Source: Cyanophora paradoxa (taxonomy: Eukaryota; Glaucocystophyceae; Cyanophorales; Cyanophoraceae). From it: a stretch of 64,000 nucleotides of DNA. Positions within the stretch are counted from its first letter, which is position 1. Every line of letters begins with the position of its first letter. The notes below the pieces were generated by a model that was not told where the DNA came from, searched no databases, and saw nothing but the letters and a program-made list of their open reading frames with translations. The translations under genes and the position numbers were made by a program. This document shows, piece by piece, positions 30,680 through 40,393 of the stretch. Where the stretch lies: assembly GCA_004431415.1 (NCBI GenBank), contig QPMI01000544.1:1-64000 (forward strand). Reading direction: 5' to 3'.

Positions 30680-31600
30680 CTAGGGCTCCTGCTCCTCCGC
30701 GTGCTTGCGCTTCCGGCGTTCGGTGGCCAGCTCGAGCTTCTCGACCCGCGCCTCGGGGAACCGGATTCCAACCGTATCAACCAGCCAGCGGCGGGCCGCG
30801 GCAAGGTCGAAGCGCTCCTCCAGCGTCATTGGGTCGTAGCCGGCCACCGAAAGGGACCCGCGGGGGCGGTGCTGCTGGTAGCGACGCGGGTTGAGGCGGA
30901 AGCGCTTTACGATTTCCGCAAAGGAGACGCATTCGGGCCCCGCGGGGAGGCCCTGGCGGCGCTTTCGCTCTTTCATCCCCACACCGCGGTTCGTGAGGCC
31001 CCGCCCGTCGGTGAGAATGTGCGGGACGGTGTCGCCGTAGAGGCCGTACCGGTTGTTCATACTCTTGGATTCCCACGGAAGCACTTGGTCCGCTGTTATG
31101 TCGCAGCGGGCGCAGGCAGGGCACAGGAGCCAGTTTGTGAGCGGGTCGACGACGGGAGGCTCGCGATCGCGCAGCGCGTACGGGCTCCCATACGAGACTT
31201 GGTTCCCGTAGTGGCAGACCCGGCAGCGGGTCGCCCCAAAGCCGAAGAAAACCATGTGCGCTGTCCCGCGCGGGGCTCCCTCCGGGATCAGAATGCCGCA
31301 CTCGTCCTTGCAGAGCGCCCTCCACGCCGCATCTTCCTCTGCCACGAGGGTGCGATACGCGCGGCAGGTGGATCCCAGGGTCACCTTTGCGCACTTGGGG
31401 CCCAACTTTGCGACGATGCTGCGGACGATTTCATCGGGGAGGTCGGCGAGCGATCTTGACGTGACGCAGGGTGAGTCGCGCGACGCGACGATCGCCATCG
31501 AAAGAAATTCGTACGGCAATGTCGCGAGGGTCCCGGGAGACGCAACGGACGCCGGATCGACGGGTGCCAAATTCGACATTGGATTGCGAATGGGGACCAT
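30680..31600 (-). CDS. F-box protein with zinc-ribbon-like cysteines
   Basis: 306 residues from the ATG at 31600. An F-box of about 45 residues reads SLADLPDEIVRSIVAKLGPK, then STCRAYRTLV and AAWRALCKDECG, matching the LPxEI, Cx-R and W-R positions. Downstream CRVC and CPAC pairs about 40 residues apart could bind zinc, followed by a basic C-terminal coil (TERRKRKHAEEQEP). F-box proteins recruit substrates to SKP1-cullin ubiquitin ligases, and stand-alone F-box proteins are common in some giant viruses. An upstream ATG in the same frame would add about 75 poorly conserved residues; 31600 was preferred because coding composition starts there. Confidence 0.75.
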   Translation of the reverse strand: MVPIRNPMSNLAPVDPASVASPGTLATLPYEFLSMAIVASRDSPCVTSRSLADLPDEIVRSIVAKLGPKCAKVTLGSTCRAYRTLVAEEDAAWRALCKDECGILIPEGAPRGTAHMVFFGFGATRCRVCHYGNQVSYGSPYALRDREPPVVDPLTNWLLCPACARCDITADQVLPWESKSMNNRYGLYGDTVPHILTDGRGLTNRGVGMKERKRRQGLPAGPECVSFAEIVKRFRLNPRRYQQHRPRGSLSVAGYDPMTLEERFDLAAARRWLVDTVGIRFPEARVEKLELATERRKRKHAEEQEP

Positions 31601-32091
31601 TGTGATCGGACGCCGACCAGTCGATTTCTTTTTGTGATTCGACTCCCCTACCCCACGTGCTCCCTCGTCGTATGAAGAATTGCATTTTCTACTGAAGCAG
31701 TTACATTTAATAGGTGACCACTGCGCATAAAAAGTGTACATGTGCACGCATACGTCGGAATAAATGTACACATGCATATTCTGACGCATGGCCGTCGGCC
31801 GCAAACGCCGAGCAAACAGAAATTGAAACAATCGATATCGAATTGCAAGCGCACGACACCGTATCTGCGTTTCAAGCTGTTATCTAGCGAAAATGCAACT
31901 GTTGCATCATAGATTCGAAATCGTAAGCGGCTCATCATCATCATCAAGTTGTGTTCACACGAAGCATTCGATGCGTATGTACACGCGGAGTAGACGGGCC
32001 GTGCTTGTGGGGAAGGACATGATGCGTGCGTTCTTAAATAGACCGCCCGCCCCGCAGCTGTCGACCGGTGGACCTGCCTCGTCATAAGCAG
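31601..32091. other. Intergenic, AT-richer
   Basis: Separates the divergently oriented F-box gene and the small ORF at 32092. Contains TTCTTAAATA at 32031-32040, a TATA-like element about 55 nt upstream of the small ORF. No other feature. Confidence 0.4.
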
Positions 32092-32421
32092 ATGACACTG
32101 CGCACCGGCCGCAGCGGCAACTTGGAGATCGTCATCGAGCCAACCCTCGAAGGCGGACCAAAGCTCGTAGTAGAACTCGATGCAGGGGAAACGAAGATAG
32201 TGCGAGCCGGAGAATGGACGCTGTGGGTTGTCTCGCTGCACGGCGTGAGGGCCCTGGACACGCGGTGCTGTGCTTGGGGGGTCGAGTACGCGTTTTCATA
32301 TCCCATCGGCGGCTTGGAAGGGCACCCCGATGGCTCTCTCGACGTGCTATTCGAGGGCGGTGGTCGGCGATTCCTTCCAAGGCCTTTCGAGGGAACGAAC
32401 GGCGCCTTCCAGTCCCCTTGA
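32092..32421 (+). CDS. Small beta-rich hypothetical protein
   Basis: 109 residues starting MTLRTGRSGNLEIVIEP, with alternating hydrophobic strands (KLVVELDAG, WTLWVVSLHG, LDVLFEGGG) suggesting a small beta-sandwich. Composition is protein-like and less biased than surrounding spurious ORFs. No family recognised. TATA-like element 55 nt upstream. The stop is followed by AT-rich DNA. Confidence 0.5.
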   Translation: MTLRTGRSGNLEIVIEPTLEGGPKLVVELDAGETKIVRAGEWTLWVVSLHGVRALDTRCCAWGVEYAFSYPIGGLEGHPDGSLDVLFEGGGRRFLPRPFEGTNGAFQSP

Positions 32422-32699
32422 ACCGATCGCGGATCTTTGAAAGTTCTCGACTCGCGATCGATGTCAACGCTCGCATGATCTAGATCTATATGGTGGTCCA
32501 GGCTTAAGATGGAGCCGAATTGTGTGTATGTGTTTGTACATGTACGTGCATGTGTGTATGTACACAGACCACGTACAGTATTCAAACTGTCTGGCTCCCC
32601 GTGCACGTGTATGAGATTTCCTGTCCACAAAAAGAAAGCAATTGACATGAGAAACAATGAACACGTCTCTCTACGTCTGCAGCTGCGCGAATACCCGGG
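32422..32699. other. Intergenic with GT/CA-rich stretch
   Basis: TGTGTGTATGTGTTTGTACATG and similar low-complexity; nothing else seen. Confidence 0.3.
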
Positions 32700-34440
32700 T
32701 ACGGCCAGTGGGCGCACCCTGCCCTCCTCCCTCGCCCGCCGCCGCGGGCCGCAGCGCCCCGTACCCCTCCCGCCCTCGCCCCCTGCGGCGACGGGTACGG
32801 TCAGGGGCCGACCAAGGACGGGGCGGGCTACAGGGCGCACCCTGCCCTCTCCCGCGCCCGCCGCCGCGAGGCAGCAGCGCCCCGTACCCCTCCCGCCCTC
32901 GCCCCCTGCGGCGACGGGTACGGTCAGGGGCCGATCCAAGACGGGGCGGGCTCCAGGGCGCACCGCCCCGTACCCCTCCGGGCCGCGCCCCCTGCGGCGA
33001 CGACGGTCAGGGGCCGATCCAAGACGGGGCGGGCTCCAGGGCGCACCCTGCCCTCCCCCCCGCGCCCGCCGCCGTGGGCCGCAGCGCCCCGTACCCCTCC
33101 GGGCCGCGCCCCCTGCGGCGACGACGGTCAGGGGCCGATCCAAGACGGGGCGGGCTCCAGGGCGCACCCTGCCCTCTTCCGCGCCCGCCGCCGTGGGCCG
33201 CAGCGCCCCGTACCCCTCCGGGCCGCGCCCCCTGCGGCGACGACGGTCAGGGGCCGATCCAAGACGGGGCGGGCTTCAGAGCGCACCTGGGCCCTCTTCC
33301 GCGCCCGCCGCCGTGGACCGCAGCGACCCGTACCCCTCCGGGCCGCGCTTCCTGCGGCGACGGGTACGGTAAGGGACCGGGCGACGACGGGGCGGGCTCC
33401 AGGGCGCACCTGGGCCCTCTTCCGCGCCCGCCGCCGTGGACCGCAGCGCCCCGTACCCCTCCGGGCCGCGCCCCCTGCGGCGACGGGTACGGTCAGGGGC
33501 CGATCCAAGACGGGGCGGGCCACAGGGCGCACCCCGCCCCCCTCCCGCGCCCGCCGCCGTACGCCGCAGCGACCCGTACCCCTCCGGGCCGCGCCCCCTG
33601 CGGCGACGGGTACGGTAAGGGACCGGGCGACGACGGGGCGGGCTTCAGAGCGCACCTGGGCCCTCTTCCGCGCCCGCCGCCGTGGACCGCAGCGCCCCGT
33701 ACCCCTCCGGGCCGCGCCCCCTGCGGCGACGACGGTCAGGGGCCGATGACCGACGGGGCGGGCTCCAGGGCGCACCCTGCCCCCTCCCGCGCCCGCCGCC
33801 GTATGCCGCAGCGACCCGTACCCCTCCGGGCCGCGCCCCCTGCGGCGACGGGTACGGTAAGGGACCGGGCGACGACGGGGCGGGCTTCAGAGCGCACCTG
33901 GGCCCTCTTCCGCGCCCGCCGCCGTGGACCGCAGCGACCCGTACCCCTCCGGGCCGCGCCCCCTGCGGCGACGGGTACGGTAAGGGACCGGGCGACGACG
34001 GGGCGGGCTTCAGAGCGCACCTGGGCCCTCTTCCGCGCCCGCCGCCGTGGACCGCAGCGCCCCGTACCCCTCCGGGCCGCGCCCCCTGCGGCGACGGGTA
34101 CGGTCAGGGGCCGATGACCGACGGGGCGGGCCACAGGGCGCACCCCGCCCCCCTCCCGCGCCCGCCGCCGTACGCCGCAGCGACCCGTACCCCTCCGGGC
34201 CGCGCCCCCTGCGGCGACGGGTACGGTAAGGGACCGGGCGACGACGGGGCGGGCTTCAGAGCGCACCTGGGCCCTCTTCCGCGCCCGCCGCCGTGGACCG
34301 CAGCGCCCCGTACCCCTCCGGGCCGCGCCCCCTGCGGCGACGGGTACGGTAAGGGACCGGGCGACGACGGGGCGGGCTTCAGAGCGCACCTGGGCCCTTT
34401 AAAGCTTCCGCGCCCGCCGCCGTACGCCGCAGCGCCCCCT
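32700..34440 (+). repeat. Array D: about 14 tandem units of about 120 bp
   Basis: Each unit holds CGCCCGCCGCCGTGGACCGC, CCCGTACCCCTCCGGGCCGC, CTGCGGCGACGGGTACGGT and a GACGGGGCGGGC segment. Two unit subtypes alternate (CAGGGGCCGATCCAAGACGG versus AAGGGACCGGGCGACGACGG), implying higher-order duplication. Long ORFs in all frames here are artefacts of the repeat. Confidence 0.92.
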
Positions 34441-35410
34441 TCCCGTCCACGCAGCACCTGAGCTGCGCCTCCTGCTGATCGGGACGGGGAATCCCAGGGA
34501 GCGGCCCGCGTTCTTCGGAGATCCCGGCGCGAACTCCTGAAGACGGCCTTTCTGCGACCCAACCCGATCAGTAGACGCAGCCACGAGCCTAAGCCTAAAC
34601 CTAGGTTGCGGGACCCGGACCGGCGAAGATCGCCCCAGGCGGCTAGAGGTTCGCGACGTCGATTCGCCTGAGATTTGGCAGCCACCGGGCCGGGCCGCGC
34701 GCCACTCTCTTGTGGATGAGATCTACTAGCTAGATCTACAGCTGCAGGCCGTGCATATCCACGCGCAGCACCTGCGAGGGGATGCCTTTTCACGTACACC
34801 GCGCGTCGGCCTGCATGCGGAAGAGGCCGAGGACGGCCACTCGAGCTCGTGCGCCTGCAGCTGCGGTTCGCGGCCGCAGCACTGCGCCTGTCCACGGTCG
34901 CGCGGGCGCTGCGATACGATCTAAGACGCCACAAATCGCTTCGGTACTCCGGAAAACGTGCGCGAAAGGCGCGGTGGCCATCGCCGTGCGAGCGGGCCCC
35001 CTTGCGATCCGCGGCCGCCGAGCGGCTGGCGTGGGGCGCCGCCACGAACAACTAGAGCTTGTTCCACATGCTGCATCAGCGCTCGGCCGGGCTCGGGGCT
35101 GGCTCGCGCCGGCTGGGCCCGAAATCGACCCACGTTGTCGCGACGACGTGGCTCCGCTTCCCCCCCCCCCCCCCCCCCCCCCCTAGCTCCGTACCCCGCG
35201 GGGCGACTAAGCTAAGCTCTGAGCTTGTAGAAGGGCGCTGCAGACTCGGTGGGGCCCTTGTTCGCTCTGCAAGGTGAGCGAAAGACCTCTGAGCTCGTCG
35301 GGCCCGCGCGCGCGCACGTTCGGAAGAGTTGACCGCGCGTGCAGGTTCGGGCACAGGCGTCGTGCCGGGCGGGCGGAATCCGCTTCCGGAGTGCCGAGGA
35401 GGTTCTTTCG
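34441..35410. other. GC-rich segment without recognised gene
   Basis: ORFs are short, Arg/Ala-rich and inconsistent between strands. A C run lies at 35161-35183. No RNA gene recognised. Confidence 0.35.
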
Positions 35411-37789
35411 ATGGCCCGCGGCAGCCAGCAGCAGCGCGAGCGCCACGAGCTCCAGGCCGCCGGAGAGTGCCTGCGGGAGGCCAGCAAGCTAATGGCGGGG
35501 CTGGCGGAGGCTCCAGCAAGCTCTTCCGGCCGCCCGTCGCCGGCAGTCGCTCGATTTGCAGCCTCTCTCGCCGAGCACGACGGCGGCGTGCGCTGCCACT
35601 TCTGCTTGGATCCGCTGCCCGAGCCGCCGGTCTACCTCTCGCCCTGCGCGCTCGACGAGATCGCGCCGTACATGGACCCCGAGGGCGAGCGGCAGCACGG
35701 GGTCGATGTGACGCAGTTCATCTTGATGGACGATTCCGCGCCGACCCCAGCTGCAGCGTCGGCCCCGGGCGACACGGGGCTGCGCCGCACGAGCTCCCGG
35801 AGAACCGGCAACAAAGCCGGTAGCAGTTGCGGGGGTGGGGAGGTCGCCAAGGTGATCAGCAATCTCGGAGTCGGGTGCATGGCCTGCCTCCTGAAGGCGC
35901 TCGCCGAGAGCAAGAGTGCCGGTGCGTCCCGCGCGCCGTTCGCGCCCCCCGCCCCGCCCCGAGCGCCGCAGCCTTTCCCCTCTCCGAGCGCACCAGCCCC
36001 TGACCTCCTCCTCCCGTCCGCAGACGGAACGCTGAAGTGCCGCGCTGGGTTCCGCGAGGCGGGGTGCGGGGAGAAGCACGCCGTGACGGCGGGCGGAGGC
36101 GCCGTCGGTTCCGAGCTCGCCTATCAGCCCTGCGGCGCCCTGGACGCCGTGCTCGGCATCGCCCGCGGCATCCGGAGCGCCCGCGGGCTCACCCCCGGCG
36201 ACGCGGCGGCCAGCAAGCCCTGGAAGGCCGCGGAGGAGCGGTCCAACTCGAAGCTGCGGGGGCTGGTGGAGGTCATCGTCATCGACGACAGCGACGACGA
36301 GGAGGCCCCCCCGGCTCCGCCGCCCGGCAGCGCGGAGGTCGGCGGGGGCGGGCCCAGCGGCAGCAGCGGCGGCGGCCGCGGCGCAAAGCCTCCCCCGCGG
36401 GCCCCGGGGAAACCTCGGCACCCGGCGCCCCCCCCGCCCGAGGTAGAGCCCGAGGAGGATGCGAAGGAGGCCCCCGTGGCGACGCGGACGCGGGCGCAGG
36501 GGGCGGGAAAGGCCCCGGACGCGGCGCCCGCCCCCACCTCCGAGCTCCCCGCCGCGGCGTCCGACCCCGCATCCGGAGCGGGCGGCGGTCGTGTCTCGGG
36601 GCGCAGCCGCGGCCGTGCGACACGGCCGAAGCGGCCGAAGCGGGCGGCGGCGAGCGGTGAGGAGGCAAATGGAGAGGAGAGCCCGGGATCGGCGTCCTCC
36701 GAGGCGGAGGAGGGGGGCCACCCCCTCGACTCTGCCACGGTCCGCCTCCTCGCGGTCGCCTTCAGCACCCCCCGGGGGCGCGAAGGCGATCCCCGGAGGC
36801 CCGGCGAGGCGGCGTTCGACCCCGGCCTGCCCGCCGGGGAAGAAGAGCGACCGGAGGAGGAGGAGGAGGAGCAGCAGCAGCAGCAGCAGCAGCAGACAGA
36901 CGAGGAGGCGGCCCCCGAGGAGGCGCTGCATGAAATCGACGGGGGAAGGATGGTTGCGACGCCGCACGACAACTACCAGCGCTGCATCGACGCCCTGGAG
37001 GGGCGGCGGCGGCGACGAGGGCGGCCGGGGCCGGCGGCGGCAGCGGGGGAGGGGCCTTGCGTCGTGGACGCGGTCGGCCGCCTTCTCTGCTCGAACCCGG
37101 CCCTCCGCGAGGAGCTCCGGGCGCGGGTGCAGGGGGGCGAGCGGGCCCGCTCCAAGGGCATGATGCTCGTCGGCGCGTCCATCTTCAGCCGCTGGCGGCG
37201 CTTCGTCGCGGACCAGGAGGCGAAGCGCGAGGCGGCGGCCGGGGGCGCCGGCCCCTCCAAGTCCACGGGCAAGCGCGTGCGGGAAGCCCGACCGAGGGCC
37301 GCCTCCGCCAACGCCCTCTCCAAGAAGCCGCAGATGGAGCTCTACGATAGCGCGGCGTGGGGCAAGGTGCTCAAGGAGGAGGTCTGCCCGCTCTTCGACC
37401 CGGTGCTGGGCGACGTGGGGGCCCTCACCAAGCCCAACGGCACGCCCGTGGGCGAGAGCACGAAGAGCCGCCGCTACACCTTTCTCCTCCGCCTGGGCCA
37501 GGCCCTCGCCCGCTTCCCGCCCCTCGCCGCCATCCCCGGCGCCGCCCCCTCCGCCCGCCTCCTCCGCGCCATCGCCTCCCTGGCGCACCTCGGCGACGAG
37601 GAGCTGGCGGCCCTCCGCCGGGACCTCAAGAGGGAGGCCGGCCGCGGCGGCCGCGACTTTGACCCCTCTCGCTTCGTCCCCGTCCCGACGGGGTCCGGTC
37701 CCCGCGCCCTCGCCCTCGCGCCCGTCGCAGAGGGCGGGGCCAAGCTCGAGTGCGTCCTCGACACGCCCCTCCTCGAGCTTCCTTTCTAG
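35411..37789 (+). CDS. Large acidic/disordered protein with Cys-rich N-terminus, SUMO-interacting-type motif and conserved C-terminus
   Basis: From the ATG at 35411, 758 residues if a 102-nt in-frame intron (35922-36023; GTGCGT donor, CCGCAG acceptor) is removed, 792 if not. The N-terminal ~230 residues hold Cys pairs (CHFC, CMAC) and a CRAGFREAGCGEKH segment that may bind zinc. EVIVIDDSDDEE (encoded near 36270-36305) is a textbook SUMO-interacting motif with flanking acids. A long Pro/Gly/Glu-rich region has an E6-Q8 tract near 36860-36895. The last ~200 residues (from KGMMLVGASIFSRWRRFVAD) are helical and protein-like, ending LLELPF. The large basic/acidic modules and SIM suggest a nuclear protein. 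Family not recognised. Confidence 0.7.
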   Translation: MARGSQQQRERHELQAAGECLREASKLMAGLAEAPASSSGRPSPAVARFAASLAEHDGGVRCHFCLDPLPEPPVYLSPCALDEIAPYMDPEGERQHGVDVTQFILMDDSAPTPAAASAPGDTGLRRTSSRRTGNKAGSSCGGGEVAKVISNLGVGCMACLLKALAESKSAGASRAPFAPPAPPRAPQPFPSPSAPAPDLLLPSADGTLKCRAGFREAGCGEKHAVTAGGGAVGSELAYQPCGALDAVLGIARGIRSARGLTPGDAAASKPWKAAEERSNSKLRGLVEVIVIDDSDDEEAPPAPPPGSAEVGGGGPSGSSGGGRGAKPPPRAPGKPRHPAPPPPEVEPEEDAKEAPVATRTRAQGAGKAPDAAPAPTSELPAAASDPASGAGGGRVSGRSRGRATRPKRPKRAAASGEEANGEESPGSASSEAEEGGHPLDSATVRLLAVAFSTPRGREGDPRRPGEAAFDPGLPAGEEERPEEEEEEQQQQQQQQTDEEAAPEEALHEIDGGRMVATPHDNYQRCIDALEGRRRRRGRPGPAAAAGEGPCVVDAVGRLLCSNPALREELRARVQGGERARSKGMMLVGASIFSRWRRFVADQEAKREAAAGGAGPSKSTGKRVREARPRAASANALSKKPQMELYDSAAWGKVLKEEVCPLFDPVLGDVGALTKPNGTPVGESTKSRRYTFLLRLGQALARFPPLAAIPGAAPSARLLRAIASLAHLGDEELAALRRDLKREAGRGGRDFDPSRFVPVPTGSGPRALALAPVAEGGAKLECVLDTPLLELPF

Positions 37790-38206
37790 GCGCCGCCGCC
37801 CCCTGGCGCTCGCCTCGCCGGGCCGCGCCCCGGACTAGCCCTCCCCATTCCCCCTATCCCTATCGATACCCCCCACCCCACCCCCCTCTTTCTCCTCCCC
37901 CTCCCCCTCCCCCTTCCCCCCCCCTCCGAGTTCCCCGACGTACCCCTTCCCTCCTCCCCCCCCCCCCCCCCCCCCTCCGACGCCCTCAGAACCCTCCCTT
38001 TCCCTATCGATGTACACCCCAACCCCCCACTCCTCCCTCCCCCCCTGCGGCTCCCCCCCCCCTGCGGCTCCCCCCCCCTGCGGCTTCCCCCCTGCGGCTT
38101 CCCCCCACCCCCCACACCCGCCTCGTTGATTGATCTCATCCATTCCTTTTCCCGCTCCTTTCGGCTCGCTCTCCTTCTCTCTTCTGTTTTAGAATTCTAC
38201 TCAGTG

Positions 38207-38237
<31 letters not shown>

Positions 38238-38618
38238 TCCCCCCCCCCTTCCCCCCCCCTCTCCCCCGGGGTCCCCCGGGACTTTCCTTTCGGCCGCGGC
38301 TTGCTTTCTGTTCCTTAGCTGTACTTTCATACGGTCTTTGATTTCGGCAAATTCTCGGTCTGGGACTCTGCCCGCTTCGATTTCCGAGTTGGACTTGTTA
38401 GCTGCAGTCCTTTCGCACATGCTTGCCTAGGGCTTTGCTTGTGTTTCGACGTCGTACCATCGGCGATCATGTGCTTGCATGGAAAGCAAATCAAGCACGA
38501 TAGCAACACGCAGCAGGACCCGTACCACTCGTTGATGGTAGTCAACTTGAAATGAAATGTTGCATTCTATATGTATTCGTGGACTGAAAGATCAGTTACA
38601 TATACATATATATACGTC
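37790..38618. other. Pyrimidine-rich, poly-C-containing intergenic region
   Basis: Mostly C/T with C runs near 37955-37975 and 38206-38240 and a CCCCCTGCGGCT short repeat (38040-38105). The final 250 nt are AT-richer. No gene seen. Confidence 0.5.
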
Positions 38619-39974
38619 CTACTCAAAGGAGACAACGGAAAGCACGTGGTGCGGGATCCAGAGCGAAAGCGGAATATCCTTCTTGGCCGCTCCAGAGCCA
38701 GCGGGCGGCCGCCAGCCTTTGACGACGGCCGGGATCGCTTTCCCGCAGTGTGCCAGCACACCAGCACTGATTCGGAGCGCCTTTCGAATTTCTTCGGTCA
38801 AGTCGCGCCCATCGATGTGCGCGGCTCGATTCGGGTGCAGCAGCTTGTCAAGCAGCCCTCTGCGGTCGAATGCCATCACGCCACGCATGAGTAAGTTAAA
38901 TTAAGAAGCAGGCAGGTGCGGAGAGGTTTAAATGTGATTTAGAGCAGAATCTCAAACGAAACTTGAAGCTCTCTCGGGTCGAAATAAACCCGGAAACCCA
39001 GCCTGGAGCTCAAACGAAAGAGAGGGTGCGCACTTGTACGCAATCATGATCTGTGTGAGCCGTTTCGACTCCGGAAGTTGCTCAAAGTAGGGCCTCAGCG
39101 GCGCGAGATCCAGCACGGCATACGTTTCATCCCAGAGCCCGGCATCGATGTTGGCAAGGTTGGCCTTCGCCCACGCAGGTGCCAGCTCGGGTTTGTTGCT
39201 GTCCGGGTGGCGCTGCCGAAAGTGAAAGTAGGGTGCCCCTTCGGGATCGATGTCGCTCGCCTCGCTGGCGTCGCCGCTGCCTTGCAAAATCTCCAGCGTC
39301 TCAGAGCAAGTCTTTACCCTCCCCAGCGCCTGCACGAGCGCCTGCTCCAGAGTTTCCGGTCGCTGTGCCGGAGCGCCGCCATCCGTGGCTGCCGGCCCGC
39401 GGCTCCAAAAGTTCTTGGCCATGGGGGCGGCCATGACCGGCTCCTCCGGAGTGTCCGCGGGGAGCGCCGATAGCGGCGCCGCGACGTCGACAGCCGCGTG
39501 CACGGCGGCGTTGGCGACGCCGATGCTGTCGCGGTCGTTCGAGCCCGCCGCAGCGCCCTCTGCCGCGCCGGCAGGGCCCGCCCGTGCCGGGTCCGTCGTG
39601 CAATCGAGCGGCACGCCCACGCCCTCGAGCTTGCCCACAGCCGCGGGGCCGTCGGACGTGCCGCCCCCCGCAGAGGCGGACGCGGGGCCGGCGCCGTGCG
39701 TGTGCGCTTGCTGGGCAGCCTCGCGCGAATCCTTCGGGATCGATCTCGGAGAGGCCGGGGCGCTCGACGGGAGCGATGCCGCATCCTCCGAAGGGGTGCA
39801 CGTGGAGGTTCTTGAGAGAGTCTCTGACTCGTCCGACGTCGACGTCTCCGAGGAGATGCTGACGACGGGAAGCGAGGGAAAAGCGGCGGTTGGCCGACCG
39901 GTCGGCTGCAGCTCACGATCGCGCTCAACCGATGCTTTACCGAGAACTGCGCATCGTTGTAAGCACGTGCACAT
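38619..39974 (-). CDS. Spliced unrecognised gene (two exons)
   Basis: Exon 1 39974-39034 and exon 2 38859-38619; the intron is 174 nt with a GTGCGC donor and CGCAG acceptor. Joining them gives LPESKRLTQIMIAY then KGLLDKLLHPNRAAHIDGRD and a stop, 393 residues in all; the frame is kept exactly (phase 2 to phase 2). The N-terminal two thirds are Ser/Ala/Pro/Glu-rich and probably disordered. The C-terminal third is helical and well composed. Without splicing exon 1 would end in an unrelated tail. Function unknown. Confidence 0.6.
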
Positions 39975-40393
39975 CTCGCTATCGATTTTGGATTCGGGAT
40001 CCGGAGCCTGCAGTCACGGCCCTCGCGTGTGTATAAATATCTATGCGCTCGCGTCCGCACCACGGCCGGTACCCGCCTCATGATCACTGCCCATATGCAT
40101 GGACACGGTTGCGGAGCCGGAGCCTGGGCACCGGACTATGCCGGAAGCCGGCGCCGGCGGTGTGGGTCCACCATCGAATTCCCCGGCCCGCTCAAGTCGC
40201 TGACCGCCCTCGTGGCCACCGAAGGCTGCCTCGGGGCCCGCCTGCGCGTGCGATGGAGCAGTCACGCACTTTTACATGCACACGCGAGCGCGCAGATCTA
40301 GATCTAGCCTAGTAGAGTTTTCGCGTCGCCCAGCGCGCGCGGCAAAGATTGAGCTTTCGCAGACTTTGCGGGATACTCTGCGTTTCGCGATAA
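39975..40393. other. Intergenic, palindrome-rich
   Basis: Contains GTATAAATAT at about 40031-40040 and an AGATCTAGATCT palindrome near 40300. No gene seen. Confidence 0.35.

Noticed and set aside
32690-34440. Long Pro/Arg-rich ORFs of up to 486 residues
   Set aside because: They exist in several frames on both strands because each repeat unit lacks stop codons; composition is purely that of array D.
39498-39815. Plus-strand ORFs over 39.2-40.1 kb
   Set aside because: The minus strand carries a spliced gene with consistent phase here; the plus frames mirror its Ser/Ala-rich region.
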